This document shows, one piece after another, positions 56,648 to 64,000 of a stretch of 64,000 nucleotides of DNA (its first letter is position 1; each line of letters starts with the position of its first letter). The stretch is taken from NCBI GenBank assembly GCA_963807225.1, contig CAWEAD010000010.1, positions 1 to 64,000 on the forward strand. The letters are read 5' to 3'. The position numbers and the translations under genes were made by a program. The notes under the pieces are model-generated. The model saw nothing but the letters and a program-made list of their open reading frames with translations. It was not told the origin of the DNA and ran no database searches. This stretch comes from JAGVGT01 sp963807225 (GTDB lineage Bacteria > Desulfobacterota > Desulfobulbia > Desulfobulbales > JAGXFP01).

Positions 56648-57364
56648 ATGATAACTACCTGTCCGCATTGCGCCAGAGAATTCAATTTCAGCGAGGGCCA
56701 AGTGGCCAAGATCGAAGCGGCTCTGGCCACGCTCAAAGGTGGCACTCTGAAATTGAAATGCCCGCGCTGTTACGAACCGGTGGAGCTCTCTTCCGACGGT
56801 GCCCTGGCCGATTGGCGCCAGCCGGTCAAGGTTGCCGAGGTAGGCAAGCAGCCGGTGGGACCGCCACCGCCGCCGCCGCCTGACATCGATTGGTTGACCA
56901 AAGGGGTTTTCCACGATGAGGAACAAATCAAGGACATTGCCAAGGCCCTGATTTTGATTGACCCGGGAGAAATTCGCGCCAACGTTCTCGGAGCCATGGT
57001 CGAATCGTTCTACCAACCAACGGCGGTCGATACCATCGAGGATGCGCTGCGGCAGATGCAGCAGATCCAGTACAGCGCGGTGGTCCTCCACAGCAAGTTT
57101 GCCGGGATAAGACTGCGCAAATCCGCGGTCCATGAGTACATGTGTAAGATGACCATGACGCAACGCCGCTATATTTTCTATATCCTGATCGGCCCTGAGT
57201 TCCACAGCCTGTATAGCCTGGAGGCTCTGTCCAACAGCGCCAACCTGGTAGTCGACGAAAAGGATGTCGAACACTTCAAGAATATCTATAAGCGGGCCAA
57301 GGCGCAGTACGAAGAACTTTTCGGCCCTTTAATCGGGACTTTGAAGGAGGCGGGGACCATCTGA
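56648..57364 (+). CDS. Zinc-ribbon protein of the pilT operon
   Basis: 238 residues. N-terminal zinc ribbon has CPHC and CPRC pairs (about residues 5-8 and 38-41), a proline stretch (VGPPPPPPPD) and a C-terminal alpha/beta region (VDTIEDALRQMQQIQYSAVVLHSKFAG, IFYILIGPEFHSLYSLEALSNSANLVV) with a CheY-like pattern but no phospho-Asp signature. GGAGAG precedes ATG. It is 37 bases after pilT. Zinc-ribbon plus receiver-like proteins occur near pilus genes in deltaproteobacteria; function unknown. Confidence 0.75.
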   Translation: MITTCPHCAREFNFSEGQVAKIEAALATLKGGTLKLKCPRCYEPVELSSDGALADWRQPVKVAEVGKQPVGPPPPPPPDIDWLTKGVFHDEEQIKDIAKALILIDPGEIRANVLGAMVESFYQPTAVDTIEDALRQMQQIQYSAVVLHSKFAGIRLRKSAVHEYMCKMTMTQRRYIFYILIGPEFHSLYSLEALSNSANLVVDEKDVEHFKNIYKRAKAQYEELFGPLIGTLKEAGTI

Positions 57365-58012
57365 ATAATTTATGGATTAGCGGAAGCTTTTCCCTATCCT
57401 GTGTTAGCTTGGCGTTACTGTCCTTCAATCCTTGAATCTGTTGGCTCAGTTGTTGCCTTTCTCTCTCCAGAGCGGTGGTGTCGAGCCTACCTCTATCCCC
57501 CCAGTTCTTTCAGGTTTTTCCCCTGCATAATCTTGTTTTGGAGCAGTTGCAGCCAGAGACTGTTTTCCAGCTTGGCCTGACCATTGGGTTATTGCTCCAC
57601 GTAATTTTGCCGGGCTATGGCACCCGTATGGAGATCTGGTCGAAGGTTGGCCGGCAGCAAGAAAAACTGAGCCAAGCGATATTGGTTCTCGGCTTTTTCA
57701 AGCCCGTGAGAGCCAGCAGAAAGTCAGCCGGTTTGAGGCGATTGATGCCAGGTTGATTTTCCCCAGGATGTCGATTATCTCATTCTGAATCATGTATCAA
57801 ATGTTCCTATTTTTTCCCCTGGCCAGTATGGTATGGTGTGAAAGTTTGGTTGTCCCGGTCGGTAGTTTCTGATTCCCGGCTATTGCCGCACCGGTTGTGG
57901 AATTCCCTGGGGGGAGGGGAGCGAGATCCCGTAGTGTCTTTCCCAGCAGTGTGCTATTGTCAGGTGATTCCGTAAAAGGGCATACCCGCATAGTTAATCT
58001 GGAAAGGACGCT
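57365..58012. other. Gene-poor stretch with possible decayed minus-strand coiled-coil gene
   Basis: 648 bases with no convincing intact gene. On the minus strand broken frames show LERERQQLSQQIQGLKDSN and AENQYRLAQFFLLPAN, suggestive of a degraded coiled-coil protein. The 57475-57756 plus frame has no ribosome site and is probably spurious. Bases 58001-58008 (GGAAAGGA) provide the ribosome site of the next gene. Confidence 0.4.
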
Positions 58013-60088
58013 ATGGAGCACCGATCGTCCATAAATGGTCTGAGAGAGGAAAGGCCCGTCGAACCCTCAGTGCCTGACAGTCAACCCGGCGTCATGATCA
58101 AACGGGAACAGATCATTAATGCCTTAAACCGGATCAACTTCCATAATGGCCGGGTCTTTGTGACCCTGAAGCATCAACGGTTCAACTCCTTCATCAATGT
58201 CGCTGCCCAGCCCCAGCCTTGCCGGGATGAATTTCTGGAACTGCTCTGGAGCAGTCAGGCGGAGGAGGAGGAGGGGCAACTCAATAATTACAAATATCTC
58301 GAATTCTTTTACACCGACGGCTTGAAACAGGTCAGGGTGGCGGCTGAACTATTGGAGGTCGGACAGAAAGGTCTCTTCCTGCGGTTGCCTGAAACAGGCA
58401 TTGATTCGAACCACCGTCAATGCCGACGTTTCGGCTGTTACGAAGCGATCCGGGCTCAGGTGGTCCAGAGCGGGCTGGCCCTGCAAGGCTGGCTGGCCGA
58501 CTTTAACGGCTATGCCTTTGCCGTCAACCTGGGTGGTGTTGACCCGGAAGACCTGCGGTTGCTCAACCCTGAAAGTCCGGTTAACGTCCTGCTTCGGGAA
58601 GGCGAAGACGTTCTGCTGGCCGAGACCTGCCGGATTATTCGTTTGGACCGGGATCACCAGGGAGAAACCTTGGTGCTGGCTCCGCAGTCCAGCCAGATCA
58701 GCCGCTTCAAATCCAAGGAGATGCGCAGCGTCCGACAGCATCTCCATCCCCAGCCAAGTATCGAGTTCAATCACCCCTTATTCCCCCGCCGGGTCTCTCT
58801 GCGGGCGGTCGATATTTCCGGTTCCGGCCTGGCTGTGGAAGAGGAGCCGGCCCATAGCCTGTTGATGCCCGGTATGGTGATACCCAAGGCGGCCATCTCT
58901 TTTTCGCAAAATTTCAAGATCGATTGCCGGGTTCAGGTTCTGTTCAACCGTCTTGATGAAGAGAAGAAAACCCTGAAATGCGGTCTGGTCTTTCTTGACA
59001 TGGATTTCTCCGGCCAGATGCAGCTTTCCTCCATGCTCTACCAGACCCAGAACGAGCACTCTTATCTGGGAACCGTTGTCGATCTGGACGAACTCTGGAA
59101 TTTCTTCTTCGACACCGGCTTCATCTATCCGGCAAAGTACAGTTCCATCCAGGAGCAGCGGGAGAACTTCAAAAAGCTTTACTCCCGGCTCTACAATGAA
59201 AGTTCGGAAATTTCCCGGCACATCGTCTACCAGGATCGAGGGATGATTCTGGGGCATGTCTCAATGTTTCGCTACTACGATCAAACCTGGATTCTGCAAC
59301 ATCACGCCGCCGTCAAGTCGAATCATCACAAGGCGGGGCTGGTGGTCATGGATCATATCCTTCGACATATCAACGAAGTACATCAGCTTAGTTCGAACCG
59401 GATGCGCTATATCGCCTGCTACTTCCGCCCCAGCAACCGCTTTGCTGCAAAGGTCTTCGGTGGTTCGGTCCGGGCTCTGGATAATCCCCGACACTGCTCC
59501 CTGGATGAATTCGCTTACTTCCATCACCATGGCTGTGGCGGCAGTCTACCCCCGGATTGGCGCCTGGAGGAGAGCGTCGTTGACGACTTGTACACCCTGG
59601 AGTATTTTTATCGGGAAATGTCCGGCGGTTTGCTGCTGGAGGCTTTGGATCTTTATCCCGGAGCATGGGACCGGGAGGCGGCGATCAACGAAGACTATCG
59701 GCGGCTCGTTCTGCGCCGCGATCGCCGGTTCTTTTCACTGCGTCGCCCGGAAGGCGGGCTGGTGGCCCTGCTGGTGGTGAACATCTCCGATATCGGTCTG
59801 AACCTTTCCGATCTCACTAACGGGGTGCAGGTCATGGTCATTGACGATCGGGAGTTTTCGGCGCAGCTGCTCTATGCGGCCCTGCATAAGTTGGCCGGTT
59901 GCTTCGAGCGTCCGGATTTTTCAGTGCTGCTCTTTCCCCTGTCCTGCGCCGTGGCGAAAAAGATCCCTTATGATAAGGTCTATCAGCTTGGGATTCTTGA
60001 TCTGAACCATATCAGCGAATACCTCAAATTCATTGAAAGCCTGATGGGTTCGTCCCTACGGCTGCAGACCCCCCATGCGAATGGCTGA
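58013..60088 (+). CDS. Large PilZ-like protein with unassigned C-terminal half
   Basis: 691 residues. The N-terminal half has two PilZ-like parts. The first has YKYLEFFYTDGLKQVRVAAELLEVGQKGLFLRLPE followed by RRFGCYEAIRAQVVQ. The second has PRRVSLRAVDISGSGLAVEEE, carrying RxxxR and DxSxxG, the c-di-GMP-binding pattern, and MPGMVIPKAAI. The C-terminal 350 residues are alpha/beta with HHAAVKSNHHKAGLVVMDHIL, perhaps an acyltransferase-like fold (GNAT-like), without certainty. AAAGGA precedes ATG 58013. It overlaps the HD-GYP gene by 14 bases, so one protein may report the c-di-GMP level controlled by the other. Confidence 0.75.
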   Translation: MEHRSSINGLREERPVEPSVPDSQPGVMIKREQIINALNRINFHNGRVFVTLKHQRFNSFINVAAQPQPCRDEFLELLWSSQAEEEEGQLNNYKYLEFFYTDGLKQVRVAAELLEVGQKGLFLRLPETGIDSNHRQCRRFGCYEAIRAQVVQSGLALQGWLADFNGYAFAVNLGGVDPEDLRLLNPESPVNVLLREGEDVLLAETCRIIRLDRDHQGETLVLAPQSSQISRFKSKEMRSVRQHLHPQPSIEFNHPLFPRRVSLRAVDISGSGLAVEEEPAHSLLMPGMVIPKAAISFSQNFKIDCRVQVLFNRLDEEKKTLKCGLVFLDMDFSGQMQLSSMLYQTQNEHSYLGTVVDLDELWNFFFDTGFIYPAKYSSIQEQRENFKKLYSRLYNESSEISRHIVYQDRGMILGHVSMFRYYDQTWILQHHAAVKSNHHKAGLVVMDHILRHINEVHQLSSNRMRYIACYFRPSNRFAAKVFGGSVRALDNPRHCSLDEFAYFHHHGCGGSLPPDWRLEESVVDDLYTLEYFYREMSGGLLLEALDLYPGAWDREAAINEDYRRLVLRRDRRFFSLRRPEGGLVALLVVNISDIGLNLSDLTNGVQVMVIDDREFSAQLLYAALHKLAGCFERPDFSVLLFPLSCAVAKKIPYDKVYQLGILDLNHISEYLKFIESLMGSSLRLQTPHANG

Positions 60089-62072
60089 ACAACCACTGTA
60101 TAACAGCCGCATCACCAGTACCTATCTCAGGCTGGTGCGCAAAAGGTACCCTAAGGTCGACGTGGCCGACCTGCTGGCTTATGCCGGCATGGAAGCCCAG
60201 CAGGTGGAGGACGAAGGACACTGGTTCACCCAGAAGCAGGTCAACCTTTTTCAGGAAAGACTGGTGGCTCTGACCGGCAACCCGGAGATTTCCAGAGAGG
60301 CCGGACTTTTCACCGCCTATCCCGAGGTTATGGGCGGCATCAGGCGTTATCTTCTGGGGCTGGTTCGGCCGGCAACCGCTTACGGACTGGTTGGCAAATT
60401 TGGCAACAAGTTTACCCGTTCGACCCTGATTGAATCTCGCGCGTTGGGCCCCAATAAAGTAGAATTCTTGGCCACTCCTTACCCGGGGATCAAAGAAGAG
60501 CTTTTTCAGTGCAAGAATCGCAAGGGCTACCTGGAGGCCATTTCCAGGCTCTTCGACTATCAGCTGCCCAAGATTGAGCACCCGGAATGTCTATTCAAGG
60601 GTGGCCGGGCCTGCCGCTATATCGTCTCCTGGCATGAGTCGCCTTTTTCGAAATGGAAAAAAATTAGACGGTTCAGTGCAGCCGGTCTGCTGCTCTTCTT
60701 CGTCGCATCTTTCTTTCTCTTTTCGCCGCACATCGCCATGGTTTTGGTGCTGCCGGTTTCCGGAGTCATAGTGCTGTTGCTCAGCTGGTATCTTGCGTTG
60801 CTCAATGGTCGCGAGTTGCAGGCGGCGGTCGATAACCTGCAGTCATCGGCCGACGAGTTGATTCAGCAGGTCGGGATCAACTATGATAATTCCATGTTGA
60901 TCAACGAAATCGGCCAGGCCCTTAACCAGCAACTCGAGTTGGAAGGACTTCTCAAGCATATCGCCCATTCCCTGGAAAATAGACTGGATTACGATCGCGG
61001 CCTGATCATGCTGTCCGACCCGGGCAATACCAGGCTGATCTTTAAAACCGGCTACGGCTATTCCGAGGAGCAGCAGGCGGTTTTGGAAAAGACCAATTTC
61101 CACTTGGATAACCCGTCATCGCAGGGGATTTTCGTGGTGGCTTTCCGCGAACAGCGACCCTTTCTGCTCAATGATCTGGATGAGGTCAAGGGGCAATTGT
61201 CTTCCCGCAGCTACGAGCTTGCCCGGCGGATGGGGGCACGTGCCTTTATCTGTTGCCCGATCGTATTCGAGAACGAATCGCTGGGAATTCTGGCGGTGGA
61301 TAATCTGAGCAGTAAGCGACCGTTGCTGGAGAGGGATAAGAATCTTCTGATGGGGGTGGCCAACCAGATTGCCATCAGTATCCACAATGCCAGGTTGGTG
61401 GAGGCGCGCTTACGGCAGTTCAAGTCGATGCTCAAGGTTCTGGTCGCCTCCACCGATGCCCGGGATCCGGTGACCGCAGGTCATTCTCTCCGGGTTACCG
61501 AGTTCGTGCAGGGCATTTGCCAGGAAATGGGTCTGCCGCCGAACTATACTGAGGTGATCAGGGTCGCCTCGCTGCTGCACGATTACGGGAAGATCGGCGT
61601 CGATGATAAGATTCTTAAGAAGCCCGGCCGACTGAGCCCGGAAGAGTACGAAGAGATTAAGACCCATGCCCTTAAAACCAGGAAGATCCTGGAGGAGATT
61701 GAATTTGAAGGGATATACCGTAGCGTCCCGGAAATTGCCGGGGCGCACCATGAAAAAGTCGATGGCACCGGATATCCCGAGGGCCTGAAGGGCAATGGTA
61801 TCCCACTGGGGGCTAAGATCATCGCCGTGGCTGACGTTTTCGAGGCCCTGACCGCGAAACGGCATTACCGTGAACCGATGCCGGCGGAGCAGGCCTTCGA
61901 AATCCTGAAGAATAAAATCGGCAGCCGCTTTGACCGACGTTGTGTCGAAGCCCTGTGCAGATATTATCAGAAGCAGATGAAGAAAAACCCAGGCCACTCC
62001 GATGAATCAGCGGGATGGCTTGCGACCCCGGCAGAGGATAAGGGGAGAGTAGATAAAGCGGCGCGGATCTGA
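60075..62072 (+). CDS. HD-GYP c-di-GMP phosphodiesterase with V4R/heme-NO-like N-terminus and GAF
   Basis: 665 residues. The first 190 residues end in HPECLFKGGRACRYIVSW, like V4R or heme-NO-binding-like ligand domains. Two membrane segments (AGLLLFFVASFFLFS, MVLVLPVSGVIVLLLSWYLAL) precede a coiled coil, a GAF domain (LEGLLKHIAHSLENRLDYDRGLIML to ISIHNARLVEARL) and HD-GYP with LLHDYGKIGVDDK (HD about residue 500) and HHEKVDGTGYPEGLKGNGIPLG. The ATG at 60075 or 60081 is equally possible. It overlaps the PilZ gene start by 14 bases. Its end overlaps the convergent methyltransferase gene by 66 bases. Confidence 0.88.
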   Translation: MRMAEQPLYNSRITSTYLRLVRKRYPKVDVADLLAYAGMEAQQVEDEGHWFTQKQVNLFQERLVALTGNPEISREAGLFTAYPEVMGGIRRYLLGLVRPATAYGLVGKFGNKFTRSTLIESRALGPNKVEFLATPYPGIKEELFQCKNRKGYLEAISRLFDYQLPKIEHPECLFKGGRACRYIVSWHESPFSKWKKIRRFSAAGLLLFFVASFFLFSPHIAMVLVLPVSGVIVLLLSWYLALLNGRELQAAVDNLQSSADELIQQVGINYDNSMLINEIGQALNQQLELEGLLKHIAHSLENRLDYDRGLIMLSDPGNTRLIFKTGYGYSEEQQAVLEKTNFHLDNPSSQGIFVVAFREQRPFLLNDLDEVKGQLSSRSYELARRMGARAFICCPIVFENESLGILAVDNLSSKRPLLERDKNLLMGVANQIAISIHNARLVEARLRQFKSMLKVLVASTDARDPVTAGHSLRVTEFVQGICQEMGLPPNYTEVIRVASLLHDYGKIGVDDKILKKPGRLSPEEYEEIKTHALKTRKILEEIEFEGIYRSVPEIAGAHHEKVDGTGYPEGLKGNGIPLGAKIIAVADVFEALTAKRHYREPMPAEQAFEILKNKIGSRFDRRCVEALCRYYQKQMKKNPGHSDESAGWLATPAEDKGRVDKAARI

Positions 62073-62817
62073 AAAGAACTTCTTGAATTCGGCGATGAAT
62101 TCCGGATGCCCACCGGGGTAGAGCTCAAAAGTAAAGCCCAGCTTCTCCGGCACCACCTCTACTTTCCGGAGCCAGTTGAAGGCGTCGCTTTCCTTGAGTT
62201 CCCCGTAAATCACATGGTGACCGGTCACCTCAACCCTGATCTCTTCGAAACCCAGGTCATAGAGATAGGCATAGAGTTTACGGCCGACAAAGGGGTCGAA
62301 ATCGCCTTCTTCCTGTAGAGCCGTCATTAAGGCGTTGGTGGTTGTGGCCAGACGTGGCGGCATCTCGTGATGGTTGAGGCCAGTTGTTGTCCAGATCCGC
62401 GAGGCAGAGGATGCCACCGGGCGCCAGGAGATCGGTGATGTCCCTGACCAGGTCGAAGCTGCCGGCCCGGTAGTATTCCAGGACAAAGCGGACCCAGATG
62501 AAATCGAAGCGGCCAAGATCGGTCAGTGGTTTCCGGATATCGCGGCAGTGGAATTCGAGGCCGGGCCGGGAATAATGTTCCCGGGCATACTCGATTCGGT
62601 CCAAGGCGAAATCAATCCCCACTGTCTCGCCGCCAGGTTGGGCCAGATCATGCAGTAACGCCGTGGTTCGGCCCGGCCCGCAGCCCAGGTCGGCCACCCG
62701 CATGCCGGGGCGCAATCCGGCCGAGGTCGCCTGGTCCGTGGTTTTGGCATCATCGGTTTTCAATTCCAGGCGGCGCCCTTCAGCCGCGCTCTCCATCAGG
62801 TAGCTGCCGTCTTTCAT
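62007..62817 (-). pseudogene. SAM-dependent class I methyltransferase, one frameshift
   Basis: A methyltransferase fold: MRVADLGCGPGRTTALLHDL (motif I), TVGIDFALDRIEYAREH (motif II) and FDFIWVRFVLEYY. After GGILCLADLDNN one extra base near 62382 shifts the frame; the correct one continues CLNHHEMPPRL and DPFVGRKLYAYLYDLGFEEIRVEV to the end. About 270 residues. No hallmark of substrate. It overlaps rmuC by four bases on the same strand. The convergent overlap with the HD-GYP gene is a reason to treat the exact 3' end with caution. Confidence 0.85.
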
Positions 62818-64000
62818 AACTCTATTTCATCCGTGTCAGGGCCGGCCTCTTCCAGGGCCAGCAGTTTTTCCGCCATAGCGACCGGCATCCCTTCGACGCT
62901 TTTGAGCTTGCGCTCCATGGCCCGGGTGCGGACCTCGGTCTGATCAATGGTGTTGGCGGCGCTGGCCAGCTGTTTTCGGACCTTGCCCAGAACCTCGCCG
63001 AAGCGGCCGAATTCGGTCTTGACCGCCGATAGTATCTCCCAGACCTCGCTGGAGCGCTTTTCGATGGCCAGGGTGCGGAAGCCCATGCGCAGGCTGCTCA
63101 GGGTGGCGGCCAGGGTGGTGGGGCCGACCGCCACCACCCGGTATTCCTGCTGCAGTTTTTCAACCAGGCCCGGTTGGCGCAGAATTTCGGCATAGAGCCC
63201 CTCAGTGGGCAGGAACATGATGGCGAAATCGGTGGTCCGGGGCGGGTCCAGGTATTTACTGGAGATATCCCGGGCCGAATTGAGCAGAGCCCGGGTCAGA
63301 GCGGCCAGGGCCTTCTCCACCCCCTCACTGTCGGCAGTCTCGGCGCAGGCCAGGAGCCTCTGGTAATCTTCCTGGGGGAACTTGGAGTCAATGGGCAGCC
63401 AGACCACCGAGTCGGCGTCGCGGCCCGAACCCGGCAAGCGTACGGCGTATTCGACACTCTCGGCCGAGTTGGCCCGGGTCCGGACATTCCGGTCGTACTG
63501 CTCCGGGGTGAGGATCTGTTCGAGGATCGCCCCGAGCTGCACTTCGCCCCAGGTGCCGCGGGTCTTGACGTTGGTCAGCACCCGCTTCAGGTCACCGACC
63601 CCGGCGGCCAGGGTCTGCATCTCGCCCAGGCCTCGCTGGACCGATTCTAGCCGTTCGCTGACCAGCTTGAACGATTCACCCAGCCGTTTTTCCAGGGTGG
63701 ACTGGAGTTTCTCATCAACGGTCTGACGCATCTGGTCGAGCTTCTTTTCGTTACTCTCCTGCAGGGCGCGGATCTGGGTATCGAGGATGTTGCGTAAGCG
63801 GTCGAGCCGGTCGCGGTTCAACTCACTCATCTCCTTGATCCGGTTTTCCGCCGCGGTCAGGCTTTCTTTCTGGGCCTTGCCCATTTCGGCGATGGTCTGG
63901 GTCACCGTCTCGTTGGCCGACTTCTGGGCGGCGGCCACCTCCTCGCGCAATTCGCGGGCAGCGCGGGCCGATTCCTCCCGGCTCAGGCGAAAATCCTCGC
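62814..64000 (-). CDS. rmuC: DNA recombination protein RmuC, 5' end outside the window
   Basis: RmuC limits recombination between inverted repeats and belongs to the PD-(D/E)XK-like fold. The visible part has a long coiled coil (LRNILDTQIRALQESNEKKL) and the domain with VKTRGTWGEVQLGAILEQIL, SVVWLPIDSKFPQEDYQRLL (catalytic Asp-Lys region), and DFAIMFLPTEGLYAEIL. The frame is open to the window edge and continues beyond; the TTG near 63950 is not the true start. 378 residues visible. It shares a 4-base overlap with the methyltransferase. Confidence 0.93.
   Translation of the reverse strand, partial: EDFRLSREESARAARELREEVAAAQKSANETVTQTIAEMGKAQKESLTAAENRIKEMSELNRDRLDRLRNILDTQIRALQESNEKKLDQMRQTVDEKLQSTLEKRLGESFKLVSERLESVQRGLGEMQTLAAGVGDLKRVLTNVKTRGTWGEVQLGAILEQILTPEQYDRNVRTRANSAESVEYAVRLPGSGRDADSVVWLPIDSKFPQEDYQRLLACAETADSEGVEKALAALTRALLNSARDISSKYLDPPRTTDFAIMFLPTEGLYAEILRQPGLVEKLQQEYRVVAVGPTTLAATLSSLRMGFRTLAIEKRSSEVWEILSAVKTEFGRFGEVLGKVRKQLASAANTIDQTEVRTRAMERKLKSVEGMPVAMAEKLLALEEAGPDTDEIEL

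Noticed and set aside
57475..57756. 93-aa plus-strand ORF between the zinc-ribbon and PilZ genes
   Set aside because: No ribosome site and no family motif; the opposite strand shows more gene-like fragments.

Overview
The window reads as a chromosomal segment of a Gram-negative bacterium, most likely a deltaproteobacterium in the broad sense (Desulfobacterota, Desulfobulbales or Desulfuromonadales type). The evidence is gene content: LptD, MltA and MltB lytic transglycosylases, RNase E/G, two HD-GYP proteins, a DUF4212 plus ActP-type symporter pair, and a RdgC protein split into two genes. Species cannot be named from the sequence alone.

Layout. 1-8 kb: an AT-richer defence island with Fic, a 3' remnant of hsdR, hsdS, a small ORF, a Septu-like ATPase/HNH pair, a HEPN-like gene and hsdM. 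Almost every gene here carries single-base indels. 8-11 kb: two small cargo enzymes (VOC/PhnB-like and dihydrofolate reductase-like) bracketed by short dispersed repeats, then a lipoprotein. 11.5-20 kb: tRNA-Ser(GCT), tRNA-Ser(TGA), radA-hemW-radC-gatB-rdgC (minus strand), tRNA-Lys, tRNA-Glu, yqeY. 20.5-35 kb: clean housekeeping block (mltB, DHH protein, lptD, ilvD, radical SAM protein, RNase G/E, an HD-GYP sensor, a stand-alone IF2 C-terminal-like protein, a YprB-like nuclease). 35-46.7 kb: an acetate utilisation and sensing locus: acs, actP, its DUF4212 partner, a NarL-type two-component pair, and a plus-strand operon of receiver, PAS/pseudo-kinase, small membrane protein and a symporter-histidine kinase fusion of the CrbS/CbrA type. 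47-49.6 kb: a PaeR7I/XhoI-type restriction-modification system. 50-54 kb: pRiA4b ORF-3 protein, then a membrane protein, DUF294 (cNMP/CBS/nucleotidyltransferase) and DnaQ-like exonuclease operon. 54-64 kb: MltA, PilT, a zinc-ribbon protein, a PilZ-like protein, a second HD-GYP protein, a methyltransferase and partial rmuC.

How the genes fit together. The 35-46.7 kb locus resembles the acetate switch of Vibrio and Pseudomonas, where a transporter-fused kinase and LuxR-type regulator control acs and actP; the DnaQ/DUF294 genes at 50.7-53.9 kb are frequent companions of actP, so the restriction-modification system may have been inserted into that neighbourhood. PilT, PilZ and HD-GYP genes at 55-62 kb suggest c-di-GMP control of type IV pili.

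The most striking global property is that single-base indels are confined to particular blocks (0-8, 35-42.5, 47-49 kb and one gene at 62.4 kb), while about 23 kb of core genes (12-35 kb) show none. Family motifs remain intact on both sides of each indel. This means either local assembly error or very recent, concerted inactivation; the sequence alone cannot decide.
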